In this document: in pieces, positions 18,107 to 26,298 of the stretch
How positions within the stretch are numbered: the first letter of the stretch is position 1
How the letters are laid out: each line of letters starts with the position of its first letter
From: Sphingomonas natans
GTDB lineage: Bacteria; Pseudomonadota; Alphaproteobacteria; Sphingomonadales; Sphingomonadaceae
Assembly (NCBI RefSeq): GCF_030546695.1
Contig: NZ_JAUOTP010000005.1
Span: forward strand, 62,001 to 126,000
Direction: 5' to 3'
Length of the DNA stretch: 64,000 bases
Made by a program: the position numbers and the translations under genes
Notes under the pieces: generated by a model
The model's database searches: none
What the model saw: the letters and a program-made list of their open reading frames with translations, nothing else
What the model was told of the DNA's origin: nothing

Positions 18107-18139
18107 GAAAACGCCGCCGGTTTTGAGGCCGGCGGCGTT
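18107..18139 (-). terminator. intrinsic terminator of the PEP-CTERM gene
   Basis: Perfect 11-base arms, AACGCCGCCGG and CCGGCGGCGTT, separated by 8 bases. In the leftward transcript the stem is followed by TTTTCG, so this fits a Rho-independent terminator 8 bases after the stop codon. Confidence 0.75.
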
Positions 18140-18146
18140 GCGTGTG

Positions 18147-18818
18147 TCAGGCGAAGCGGACGCTGGTGCGCCGGCGGCGCATCGTCGAACCGACAGCACC
18201 GAAGCCGACGATCATCATCGCCCAGGTCGCGGGCTCGGGCACGGCGGCCGGCGCGGACAGGTTGATCGTGTTGTTCACGGAAGCGGTACCGTCGCCGACT
18301 GCGATCACATATTTCGCCGTCTGCGAATAAGGGCCGCTCAGGCCGACGAGCGCGTCGGTCGAGACAACGGTGCCGATGCCGGTGAACAGAGCCGACGCCA
18401 GCTGCGTACCACCGAACAGTTCGTTCGAAGCGCTATAATAGGTCGATTCCACCACCGACTGGGCCGAACCGGTGAAGGAATTCGACGTGAAGGAGCTGGT
18501 GAGGCCGGCGGTCGACGCCGTCAAATTCTGCTGCGTCACATAGACGGTCAGCATCCCGGCAATCGTCGACGAGACGCTGATGCCATTAGTCTGCAGGATC
18601 GGCTGCGGCAGCAACGGCGATCCGAACGCAGACACCAAAGTCGTGAACGATCCGTAGGCACCCGTGAAGGAAGCCAGACCGCTGCCCGAATCGGTTGCGA
18701 CGGTCGTGACGGCGCCGCCGTTGACGGCGGCATTCTGGAACGCGATCGTGATCGTGGCGCTGGCGGGCGATGCCAAGATCATTACGGGTGCGAGAAACGC
18801 AAAAGCAAACTTGTTCAT
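18147..18818 (-). CDS. PEPxxWA-CTERM sorting domain-containing protein
   Basis: A 223-residue secreted protein with signal peptide MNKFAFAFLAPVMILASPASA, a serine/threonine/asparagine-rich beta-type passenger without cysteines, and a textbook C-terminal signal: VPEPATWAMMIVGFGAVGSTM followed by RRRR. The signal is read by an exosortase system, which is not encoded in this window. A 249-base AT-rich upstream region should hold the promoter. Passenger function is unknown. Confidence 0.9.
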   Translation of the reverse strand: MNKFAFAFLAPVMILASPASATITIAFQNAAVNGGAVTTVATDSGSGLASFTGAYGSFTTLVSAFGSPLLPQPILQTNGISVSSTIAGMLTVYVTQQNLTASTAGLTSSFTSNSFTGSAQSVVESTYYSASNELFGGTQLASALFTGIGTVVSTDALVGLSGPYSQTAKYVIAVGDGTASVNNTINLSAPAAVPEPATWAMMIVGFGAVGSTMRRRRTSVRFA

Positions 18819-19067
18819 GAAATACTCCGCACCAGGAAAAGCGATTCGATGGCGTGATTCGTCGCTAAACCAGAAATCCGGGCATTAACAGTCGTTAACC
18901 GGAAAAAAGCGGATTCTTGTAAATTCTTTTTTCATGGAACTTTTGCGCGGGCCTCAAACAGCATTTGCGTCGTTCGGAACGGACGCGGTCGATATGCAAT
19001 ATCGTCGCCGTCCTTTCGTAAGGCAGTCGGGCCGATCCGCTGCTTGAGCGAAGGCACTCCGGCAGGC

Positions 19068-19907
19068 TCAGGCTCGCGCCGGCAGCACCACATTATCGAT
19101 CAGCCGCGTCGTGCCATAGCGGACCGCCAGCGACACTACCGCGCCGGCGTCCGTCACCTCGTCGAGCTCGACCAGCGTGTCGGGATCGGCGATGCTGATA
19201 TAGTCGACGATACCCGTCGTCTCCGCGATATGCGTGGCGATTCCGCTGCGGAGCGTCGCAGCGCCCGCCTCGCCTCCGGCCCACGCCGCCTCCGCCCCTG
19301 AAAGCCCGCGATAGAGTGCCGTCGCCTGCGCGCGATCCTCGGCGGACAGATAGACGTTGCGGCTCGATAGCGCGAGGCCGTCCGCCTCGCGCAGCGTCGG
19401 CCCCACGCGGATATTCACCGGCAGATCCAGATCGCGCACCAGCTGCTTGATCACGCGCGTCTGCTGCACGTCCTTCTGCCCGAACCACGCGACGTCGGGC
19501 GCGACGATGTTGAACAGCTTGGCCACCACCGTCGCCACACCCGAGAAATGCCCGGGCCGGATCGCGCCCTCCAGCCGGTTGGCGATCGCGCCGACCTCGA
19601 TCCGCGTGTCGAACCCCGCCGGATAGACGATCTCCACCGACGGCAGGAACACGAGCTCGACCCCGCCCGCCTCCAGTTTGGCCAGATCCGCCTCGATCGG
19701 CCGCGGATAGCGCGTCAGATCCTCGTTCGGCCCGAACTGCGCAGGGTTGACGAAGATGCTCGCCGCGACCGCGTCGCAGCCGTCGCGCGCCGATGCCATC
19801 AGGCCCATATGCCCGTCGTGAAGCGCGCCCATCGTCGGCACGAAGCCCAGGCGCCCGAGCCCCGCCCGCGCCGCACGCGTCTCGGCGACCGTCCGGACGA
19901 TCTTCAC
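19068..19907 (-). CDS. panC: pantothenate synthetase
   Basis: Joins pantoate and beta-alanine with ATP to form pantothenate. The 279-residue product contains GFVPTMGALHDGHMGLMASA with the HxGH-type nucleotide site, SIFVNPAQFGPNEDL, the KLFNIVAPDVAWFGQKDVQQ segment and LALSSRNVYLS with the KMSKS-like loop. The GTG start at 19907 overlaps the panB stop as GTGA; the longer upstream frame is only shadow sequence of panB. Confidence 0.96.
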   Translation of the reverse strand: MKIVRTVAETRAARAGLGRLGFVPTMGALHDGHMGLMASARDGCDAVAASIFVNPAQFGPNEDLTRYPRPIEADLAKLEAGGVELVFLPSVEIVYPAGFDTRIEVGAIANRLEGAIRPGHFSGVATVVAKLFNIVAPDVAWFGQKDVQQTRVIKQLVRDLDLPVNIRVGPTLREADGLALSSRNVYLSAEDRAQATALYRGLSGAEAAWAGGEAGAATLRSGIATHIAETTGIVDYISIADPDTLVELDEVTDAGAVVSLAVRYGTTRLIDNVVLPARA

Positions 19908-20746
19908 CGTGCGACGTCCGCGAGGCGCTTGGCCTCCTCGATCACCGAGGCATCGATCGAGGCGCCATTGGCGTCGGTCGGAAAGGCGCCGCTCGCCACG
20001 TCGGCGGCATAGCCGGCCAGCGCGCTTTCGATCGCCTTGCCGATCTCCGCATAGCGGCCCGCATGGCGGAAGGGCGGATGATCGATCAGGCCCAGCACGT
20101 CGTGCCACACCTGCACCTGCCCGTCGCAGCCCGGCCCCGCGCCGATCCCGATCGTCGGGATCGAGATCGCCTCGGAGACGGCGCGCGCCAGCTCGATCGG
20201 CACGAGTTCCAGCACCATCGCGAACGCGCCCGCTTGCTCCAGCGCCCTCGCATCGCGGATCAACGTCGCCCCCGCCTCGGCGGTCTTGGCCTGGACGCGG
20301 ATGCCGATCTGGTTGGCCGATTGCGGCGTGAAGCCGAGATGCCCCATCACCGGCACGCCGAGCGACACGAGCCGCTCGACCGCGGGCAGCACGGCCTCCC
20401 CGCCCTCCAGCTTCACCGCATGCGCGCCGCCGTCCTGCATCAGCCGCTGCGCCGAGGCGACCGCCTGTTCGGGCGTCGCATAGGACAGGAACGGCATGTC
20501 GACGACGATCAGCGACTCCGGCGCGCCGCGCGCGACCGCCGCGCTATGCGCGATCATGTCCTCCAGCGTCACCGGGATAGTGCTCGTGTGCCCGAGCATC
20601 ACCTGCCCCAGCGAATCGCCCACCAGCAGGAAGCGCAGGCCCGCCCGCTCGCAGATCAAGGCGGAGGCATGATCATAGCAGGTGATCATCGCGATCCGCT
20701 CGCCTTTGGCCTTCATCCGGATAATTCCGGCGACGGTGAGCGCCAT
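19904..20746 (-). CDS. panB: 3-methyl-2-oxobutanoate hydroxymethyltransferase
   Basis: Transfers a hydroxymethyl group from methylene-tetrahydrofolate to 2-oxoisovalerate, giving ketopantoate. The 280-residue sequence has ITCYDHASALICERAGL, the metal site FLLVGDSLGQVMLGH, AVKLEGGE, PVMGHLGFTPQS and IPTIGIGAGPGCDGQV. It is first in a panB-panC unit with AAGGAG before the ATG, divergent from panD-coaA. A ketopantoate reductase gene is not in the window. Confidence 0.97.
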   Translation of the reverse strand: MALTVAGIIRMKAKGERIAMITCYDHASALICERAGLRFLLVGDSLGQVMLGHTSTIPVTLEDMIAHSAAVARGAPESLIVVDMPFLSYATPEQAVASAQRLMQDGGAHAVKLEGGEAVLPAVERLVSLGVPVMGHLGFTPQSANQIGIRVQAKTAEAGATLIRDARALEQAGAFAMVLELVPIELARAVSEAISIPTIGIGAGPGCDGQVQVWHDVLGLIDHPPFRHAGRYAEIGKAIESALAGYAADVASGAFPTDANGASIDASVIEEAKRLADVAR

Positions 20747-20883
20747 GTCCTGCTCCTTCCAGCGCGTGGGGCCAGCGGCCTAGCCTGCCCGGCGAAAGCC
20801 CGCAAATGCAGCATCTTCGCTTCCGCGGATTTCGTCCTTATATGCGGAGGCGAGCCGGCTTTCGCGGCGGGAGGATTTCTATC

Positions 20884-21261
20884 GTGCGTTGGGTCATGCG
20901 GTCGAAGATTCACAATGCCACCGTCACGGAGGCGAACCTCGCTTATGTGGGCTCGATCACGATCGACAGCGATCTGCTCGATGCGGTCGGCCTGTGGGCA
21001 GGCGAGAAGGTGCTCGTCGTCTCGAATACCAGCGGCTCGCGGCTCGAGACCTATGTGATCGCAGGCGAGCGCGGATCGGGCGAGATCTGCATGAACGGCG
21101 CCGCCGCGCATCTGATCGGCGAAGGCGAGGAGGTCATCATCATGGGCTTCGAGCTGACGCCCGAGCCGATCACTCCGCACGTGATCCTCGTCGACAAGGC
21201 CAATCGCCTCGTCCGCCACCTCGTCGAGCATCCCAAGCGGGAAGTGGCGTCATTCCTGTAG
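20884..21261 (+). CDS. panD: aspartate 1-decarboxylase
   Basis: Pyruvoyl enzyme that makes beta-alanine for pantothenate. The 125-residue proenzyme contains YVGSITID, the self-cleavage Gly-Ser site that yields the pyruvoyl group (Ser24 from this start), and RLETYVIAGERGSGEICMNGAAAHL. The GTG at 20884 is preferred over the ATG at 20896 because GGGAGG lies nine bases before it and it restores the usual spacing to the processing serine. The C-terminal ends KREVASFL. Its end overlaps the likely beginning of coaA. Confidence 0.94.
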   Translation: MRWVMRSKIHNATVTEANLAYVGSITIDSDLLDAVGLWAGEKVLVVSNTSGSRLETYVIAGERGSGEICMNGAAAHLIGEGEEVIIMGFELTPEPITPHVILVDKANRLVRHLVEHPKREVASFL

Positions 21262-22241
21262 GCGGGACCGCCAGGCGGCCGGGCTGGTCCTCGGTCGTCC
21301 CGGATGCGCCGATCGGCAGCCCCAGCCACACGCGCTACGATCGCGCCGCCTGGGCACGGTTGCGCTCGGCAGTGCCGCTCACGCTCGACGAAGGCGATCT
21401 CGCGCGGCTGCGCGGCGCCAACGAGCCGATCTCGCTCAGCGAGGTCGAGCAGGTCTATCTGCCGCTCACCCGCCTGATCAACCTCCATGTCGGCGCGACG
21501 CGTGGCCTCGCGCGCGTCACCGACGATTTCCTCGGCCGACCCGCCGGCCGGCGTCCTTATGTGGTCGCGATCGCGGGCTCGGTCGCGGTCGGCAAGAGCA
21601 CGATGGCGCGCGTGCTGCGCGCGCTTCTGTCGCGCTGGCCCGATCACCCCTCGGTCGATCTCGTCACCACCGACGGCTTCCTCTATCCGACGGCGGTGCT
21701 GGAAGAGCGCGGGCTGATGTCGCGCAAGGGCTTTCCCGAAAGCTACGACGTCCGCACGATGATCGAATTCCTCGCCGAAGTGCGCTCGACCGGCCGCGCC
21801 AGCTCGCCCGTCTATTCGCACCACGCCTACGACATCATTCCCGGCGAGCGGCAGGTGATCGATCAGCCCGACGTGCTGATCTTCGAAGGCCTCAACGTCC
21901 TCCAGATCGGCTCGGGGCACGACGCCCACCACCCGTTCACGGCCAGCGATTTCTTCGACATTTCGATCTACATCGATGCCGATCCCGACGATATCGAGCG
22001 CTGGTACGAAGAGCGTTTCCTGCTCCTGCAGCAGACCGCCTTCCAGGACCCGAAATCCTATTTCCACCACTTCGCCCATTTCACCCGCGAGCAGGCGCTG
22101 GACGCCGCGCGCGACATCTGGGCCGAGGTCAACGCGCTGAACCTGTGCGAGAACATCCTCCCCTCGCGCAGCCGCGCCGACGTGATCATCCGCAAGGGCC
22201 CGCGTCACGCGGTCAAGGAATTGTGGCTGCGGCGGCTTTAG
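21252..22241 (+). CDS. coaA: type I pantothenate kinase
   Basis: Phosphorylates pantothenate, the first step of coenzyme A synthesis proper. It has the P-loop IAGSVAVGKSTMARVL, the LSRWPDHPSVDLVTTDGFLYP segment, MSRKGFPESYD, and DVLIFEGLNVLQ, all typical of CoaA. The start is unclear: homology to E. coli CoaA begins at about 21342 (RYDRAAWARL), yet no ATG, GTG or TTG lies in frame between a distant ATG at 20889 and a TTG at 21360. I give the ATT at 21252, which has GGGAAG upstream and overlaps the panD end; ATC at 21312 is another candidate. Confidence 0.88.
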   Translation: MPVGGTARRPGWSSVVPDAPIGSPSHTRYDRAAWARLRSAVPLTLDEGDLARLRGANEPISLSEVEQVYLPLTRLINLHVGATRGLARVTDDFLGRPAGRRPYVVAIAGSVAVGKSTMARVLRALLSRWPDHPSVDLVTTDGFLYPTAVLEERGLMSRKGFPESYDVRTMIEFLAEVRSTGRASSPVYSHHAYDIIPGERQVIDQPDVLIFEGLNVLQIGSGHDAHHPFTASDFFDISIYIDADPDDIERWYEERFLLLQQTAFQDPKSYFHHFAHFTREQALDAARDIWAEVNALNLCENILPSRSRADVIIRKGPRHAVKELWLRRL

Positions 22242-22261
22242 GGCTTCTGCCTTCCCCACTC

Positions 22262-22418
22262 CCGTTTGGTTCGAGCTTGTCGAGAACCCGTCAGCTTCGA
22301 GCGAAGTCGAGAAGCGTCCCACTGGCACCACTTCTCGACTGCGATCTCGACCGGGCTCCCACGAAAGTACTACTTTCGTGGGGTCCCGACTTGCTCGATC
22401 TCCGCTCGAAGCAAACGG
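22262..22418. repeat. dispersed palindromic element, CCGTTYG family, copy B
   Basis: A 157-base element between the convergent coaA and E2 genes, starting CCGTTTGGTTCGAGC and ending GCTCGAAGCAAACGG (14 of 15 bases inverted-complementary). Inside it, 22358-22382 is a perfect palindrome with 12-base arms (CCCACGAAAGTA) around one central base. It could act as a bidirectional terminator. Largest of the four copies. Confidence 0.8.
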
Positions 22419-22430
22419 ATTTCGGGACGT

Positions 22431-23753
22431 TCAATCCACAAACAGCAAAGCCGGCGTCTCAACCAGCCGCTTGACCGCCTGCACGAAACTGGCCGCATCC
22501 CACCCGTCCACCACGCGGTGATCGCACGAGATCGACAGGTTCATCAGCTTCGCCGCCACCACCTGTCCGTCGCGAAACCCCGGCCGCTCCACGATCCGGT
22601 TCGGTCCGATGATCGCCACTTCGGGCCGGTTGATCACCGGCGTCGTCGCGATCCCGCCGAGCGGCCCCAGCGACGTCACCGTCAGCGTCGATCCCGACAA
22701 TTCCTCGGATCGCGCCTTGCCCGCCCGCGCCGCCTCCGCCAGCCGCGCGATCTCCGCTGCAAGCTGCCAGATGTTCAGATCCTGCGCATCGCGCACGACC
22801 GGCACCATCAGCCCCGCCTCGGTCTGCGTCGCGATGCCGAGATGCACCGCGCCGTGCCGCGTCACGACGCCGGCGGTGTCGTCATAGCGCGCGTTGATCA
22901 TCGGAAAATCGGGCAGCGCCTTGCAGATCGCGACGATCAGCAACGGCAGGATCGTCAGCCGCGGCTTGGCGCCGCGCGTCTCGTTGAGGTCCGCGCGGAG
23001 CGCCTCCAGCTTGGTGACATCGAACTCCTCGACATAGGTGAAATGCGGAATGGCGCGCTTCGACGCCGCCATATTCTCCGCGATGCGCCTGCGCAGGCCG
23101 ATGACCTTAATCGCCTCGTCCGCACGCGCCGGGGCCGAGGCGCGGTAGCCGCGCGCACCGTTATAGCCGAGAAACGCATCGAGATCGGCATGACGGATCC
23201 GTCCGTCAGGCGCGTGAACCTCGGCGAGATCGATCCCGAGATCCTTCGCGCGCGCACGCACAGCAGGCGAGGCGAGAAGGCGCTTCTTCTCATCCTCCCC
23301 AGCTTGCTCGGGAGGGGGACCATCCGCAGGATGGTGGAAGGGAATGGCAACGGGCTCGGGAGCGGCGAGATCGGTGCTCTCCTCCCCTCCATTGGCTTCG
23401 CCGGTCCCCCTCCCCCCGCTTCGGGCGGGGAGGACTTGTTCGGCCCGCTCAGGCGCTGCGACGGCAGCCGCCTCATTCGGCGCCTCGACCACCGTCACCT
23501 CGCCGACCACGCTTTCGCTCTCGAACACCGCCAGCACCGCCCCGATCGCGATCTGGTCCCCCACCTCGCCTGCCACCGCCACGATGGTCCCGCTCACTGG
23601 CGCGGTCATCTCCACCGTCGCCTTGTCGGTCATCATGTCGCAGAGCGGGTCATCTTCCTCGACGACATCGCCCACCCGCACATGCCAGGCGACGATCTCC
23701 GCCTCGGCGATCCCCTCGCCGATATCGGGTAATTTGAAGTCGATGCGCGCCAT
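22431..23753 (-). CDS. bkdB: branched-chain 2-oxoacid dehydrogenase E2 (dihydrolipoamide acyltransferase)
   Basis: Core of the dehydrogenase complex that converts branched 2-oxoacids to acyl-CoA. Domains in order: one lipoyl domain (1-80, lipoyl lysine Lys44 in MMTDKATVEM), a linker of about 65 residues, a peripheral-subunit-binding domain (LLASPAVRARAKDLGIDLAEV), a second linker, and the catalytic domain with FTYVEEFDVT and the active site SCDHRVVDGWDAASF. 440 residues in all. The first linker is encoded by an inverted pair of palindromic repeats (about 23288-23445). Starts 3 bases after the E1 beta stop. A pyruvate E2 is less likely given the single lipoyl domain and the E1 partners. Confidence 0.88.
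   Translation of the reverse strand: MARIDFKLPDIGEGIAEAEIVAWHVRVGDVVEEDDPLCDMMTDKATVEMTAPVSGTIVAVAGEVGDQIAIGAVLAVFESESVVGEVTVVEAPNEAAAVAAPERAEQVLPARSGGRGTGEANGGEESTDLAAPEPVAIPFHHPADGPPPEQAGEDEKKRLLASPAVRARAKDLGIDLAEVHAPDGRIRHADLDAFLGYNGARGYRASAPARADEAIKVIGLRRRIAENMAASKRAIPHFTYVEEFDVTKLEALRADLNETRGAKPRLTILPLLIVAICKALPDFPMINARYDDTAGVVTRHGAVHLGIATQTEAGLMVPVVRDAQDLNIWQLAAEIARLAEAARAGKARSEELSGSTLTVTSLGPLGGIATTPVINRPEVAIIGPNRIVERPGFRDGQVVAAKLMNLSISCDHRVVDGWDAASFVQAVKRLVETPALLFVD
23288..23445. repeat. inverted pair of CTCCCC/GGGGAGG repeats within the E2 linker
   Basis: Plus-strand ATCCTCCCCAGCTTGCTCGG with GGGAGGGGGACCATCCGCAG forms the left unit, and the right unit (around GGTCCCCCTCCCCCCGCTTC) is the same motif in the opposite direction. 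The pair is wholly inside coding sequence and is translated in frame, adding residues to the flexible linker between lipoyl and E1/E3-binding domains. A related inverted pair lies at 34321-34454. Confidence 0.7.
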
Positions 23754-23756
23754 GCC

Positions 23757-24788
23757 TCAGCCCTCCATCACGCGCTTCAGCGCCTGCGTCAGCCGCACCG
23801 GCCCCGGAAAATAGGCCCATTCCAGGCTGTGCGGATAGGGCGTGTCCCAGCCCGTGACGCGTTCCACCGGCGCCTCGAGCGAATAAAAGCAACGCTCCTG
23901 CACGAGCGCCGCCAGCTCCGCACCGAAGCCGCCCGTCCGCGTCGCCTCGTGCAGCACGATGCAGCGCCCGGTCTTGCGCACCGACGCCTCGATTGTCTCG
24001 ATATCGAGCGGCACCAGAGTGCGCAGGTCGATCACCTCGACGTCGACGCCCGTCTCCTCGGCCACGCCGAGCGCGACATGCACCATCGTCCCGTAGCAGA
24101 GCAAAGTCGCGGCCTCGCCCGCGCGCACGACCGCCGCCTTGCCGAGAGGGATGCGATAATAGCCCTCGGGCACCTGCGCCTGGGGATGCTTGGCCCAGGG
24201 CGTCACCGGCCGGTCGTAATGGCCGTCGAACGGCCCGTTATAGATGCGCTTGGGCTCGAAGAAGATCACCGGATCATTGTCCTCGATCGCTGAGATCAGC
24301 AGGCCCTTGGCGTCATAGGGATTGGACGGGATCACCGTCTTCAGCCCCGCGACATGCGTGAAGATGCCTTCCGGGCTCTGGCTGTGCGTCTGCCCGCCGA
24401 AGATTCCCCCGCCAAACGGGGTGCGCACCGTGATCGGCGCGGTATATTCGCCCGCCGATCGATAGCGCAGTCGCGCCGCTTCGCTCACGAGCTGGTCGAG
24501 CGCGGGGTAGATATAATCGGCGAACTGGATCTCCGGCACGGGCCGCAGCCCATAGGTCGCCATGCCGACCGCGACGCCGATGATCCCGCATTCGCTGATC
24601 GGTGTGTCGAACACGCGGTTCTTGCCATGCTTGGCCTGCAGGCCTTCGGTCGCCTTGAACACGCCCCCGAAGAAGCCGACATCCTCGCCCAGCACGACGA
24701 TCTCGGAATCGCGCCCCATCGCGATGTCGAGCGCGGAATTGATCGCCTGGATCATGTTCATCGCGCGGGTTTCGGGTTCCTCGCTCAT
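23757..24788 (-). CDS. bkdA2: branched-chain 2-oxoacid dehydrogenase E1 beta subunit
   Basis: Beta half of the thiamine-diphosphate decarboxylase component. The 343-residue product has MNMIQAINSALDIAMGRDSEIVVLGEDVGFFGGVF, DTPISECGIIGVAVGMA, and EIQFADYIYPALDQLVSEAARLRYRS, characteristic of BCKDH-type E1 beta rather than pyruvate E1 beta. The start is the ATG at 24788 (MSEEPETRA); the frame continues upstream only through a palindromic repeat that would give an artefactual peptide. It lies 125 bases after E1 alpha with that repeat between them. Confidence 0.92.
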   Translation of the reverse strand: MSEEPETRAMNMIQAINSALDIAMGRDSEIVVLGEDVGFFGGVFKATEGLQAKHGKNRVFDTPISECGIIGVAVGMATYGLRPVPEIQFADYIYPALDQLVSEAARLRYRSAGEYTAPITVRTPFGGGIFGGQTHSQSPEGIFTHVAGLKTVIPSNPYDAKGLLISAIEDNDPVIFFEPKRIYNGPFDGHYDRPVTPWAKHPQAQVPEGYYRIPLGKAAVVRAGEAATLLCYGTMVHVALGVAEETGVDVEVIDLRTLVPLDIETIEASVRKTGRCIVLHEATRTGGFGAELAALVQERCFYSLEAPVERVTGWDTPYPHSLEWAYFPGPVRLTQALKRVMEG

Positions 24789-24803
24789 CCCCGAGCCCTC
24801 GAT

Positions 24804-24892
24804 CCGTTCGTGCTGAGCCTGTCGAAGCACCGTCCTTGTTCTTCGGCAGAGCGAAGAGAAGAACCGCCCTTCGACAAGCTCAGGGCAAACGG
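24804..24892. repeat. dispersed palindromic element, CCGTTYG family, copy C
   Basis: An 89-base element starting CCGTTCGTGCTGAGCC and ending CTCAGGGCAAACGG, with inner TGTCGAAGCACC and CCCTTCGACAAGCTC. It sits in the gap between the E1 alpha and E1 beta genes of one operon. This sub-type resembles a repeat widespread in proteobacterial genomes, as I remember it, whose translations (e.g. LRQAQHER) often pollute protein predictions. Confidence 0.8.
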
Positions 24893-24912
24893 GTGCGCTG
24901 GGGCACACGCTC

Positions 24913-26193
24913 TCATATCCCCGCCGCCTTGCGCTCGGCCTGCATCTGCTCGGATTGCTCCTTCAGATGCCAGGGCTGCTCCTCGAATATATCTTCGAAC
25001 ATCGTCGTGAAGGGCTGGCTCAGCCCGTCGTGCAGCGTCCCCAAAGCCTCCGCCTTGCGGCCCTCGTCGCGCACATATTCGGCAAGTTCCTTGTCCATCG
25101 CCTCGTGCCGGGCATCGTCCCACTCACCAAGCGCGATCAGATGCTGCTTCAGCCGCGCGACCGGATCGCCGAGCGGCCATTTGCCGCGCTCCTCGGCCGA
25201 GCGATATTTGCTCGGGTCGTCCGAGGTGGAATGGCCCTCCGCCCGATAGGTGAAATGCTCGATCAGGGTCGGTCCGTGATTGCCCCGCGCGCGCTCAGCC
25301 GCCCACAGGGTCGCCGCGTAGACGGCAAGGATGTCGTTGCCGTCCACCCTCAGCCCGGCGATGCCATAGCCGATCGCGCGCGCCGCGAAGGTCGTCGCTT
25401 CGGCGCCGGCAAAGCCCGAAAAAGACGAGATCGCCCACTGGTTGTTGATCACGTTGAGGATCACCGGCGCGCGATAGACGCTGGCGAAGGTGCAGGCCGA
25501 ATGGAAGTCGCCCTCGGCGGTCGATCCCTCGCCGACCCAGCTCGCCGCGATCCGGCTGTCGCCCTTCGCCGCGCTCGCCATCGCGAAGCCCACCGCCTGC
25601 GGATATTGCGTCGCGAGGTTGCCCGAGATGGAGAAGAAGCCCGCGTCGCGCGCCGAATACATGATCGGCATCTGCCGGCCCTTCAGCCGATCGCCGCTGT
25701 TCGAATAGATCTGGCACATCATGTCGCCGATCGGCCAATCGCGCGCGATCAGCAGCCCCTGCTGGCGATAGGAGGGGAAGCACATGTCGTCGTGGTCCAG
25801 CGCATGCGCCGCGCCGACCGAGGTCGCCTCCTCGCCCGTGCACTTCATGTAGAAGCTCGTCTTGCCCTGACGCTGCGCGCGATACATGCGCTCGTCGAAG
25901 GCGCGGGTCAGCGCCATGTGGCGGAGCATCGCGCGCAGCCGATCGGCATCGAGCCGCGGGTTCCACGGGCCTTGCGCCTTGCCTTCGTCGTCGAGCACGC
26001 GGATCAGCGCGTAAGGCAGCGTCCGCAGCGCATCCGCCTTCTCGGCCGTATCGGGCCGCGCGACCGCGCCGGCTTCGCCGCGATCGAACGACGCGAAGTC
26101 CACCGCGTCGCCGGGGCGGAATTGCGGCTCGGGCACGTGCAGCGCCAAAGGCGGCAGGTTGCTCGGGGCCCTCGGGTCGGCCATTTCATCCAT
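24913..26193 (-). CDS. bkdA1: branched-chain 2-oxoacid dehydrogenase E1 alpha subunit
   Basis: Alpha half of the E1 component, holding the thiamine diphosphate and its magnesium. The 426-residue product has the long N-terminal extension of BCKDH alpha subunits, then MYRAQRQGKTSFYMKCTGEEA, FPSYRQQGLLIARDW, the ThDP motif GEGSTAEGDFHSACTF...NVINNQWAIS, and the phosphorylation-loop region FTYRAEGHSTSDDPSKYRS. First gene of the E1 alpha-E1 beta-E2 unit. No dihydrolipoamide dehydrogenase gene (E3) follows within the window. Confidence 0.94.
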   Translation of the reverse strand: MDEMADPRAPSNLPPLALHVPEPQFRPGDAVDFASFDRGEAGAVARPDTAEKADALRTLPYALIRVLDDEGKAQGPWNPRLDADRLRAMLRHMALTRAFDERMYRAQRQGKTSFYMKCTGEEATSVGAAHALDHDDMCFPSYRQQGLLIARDWPIGDMMCQIYSNSGDRLKGRQMPIMYSARDAGFFSISGNLATQYPQAVGFAMASAAKGDSRIAASWVGEGSTAEGDFHSACTFASVYRAPVILNVINNQWAISSFSGFAGAEATTFAARAIGYGIAGLRVDGNDILAVYAATLWAAERARGNHGPTLIEHFTYRAEGHSTSDDPSKYRSAEERGKWPLGDPVARLKQHLIALGEWDDARHEAMDKELAEYVRDEGRKAEALGTLHDGLSQPFTTMFEDIFEEQPWHLKEQSEQMQAERKAAGI

Positions 26194-26298
26194 CCTCTGC
26201 CAACGCGCGCCGGTTAACCCCGTTGCGTCGCGACATTATCTTTCACGAAGGCGTAACAAAAGAATAGCAGGGCCACAAGCGAGCGGGAGACGGGCCGG

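Noticed and set aside
24789-24908. 40-residue N-terminal extension of the E1 beta subunit
   Set aside because: The extension is a translation of repeat copy C; the conserved protein starts at ATG 24788.
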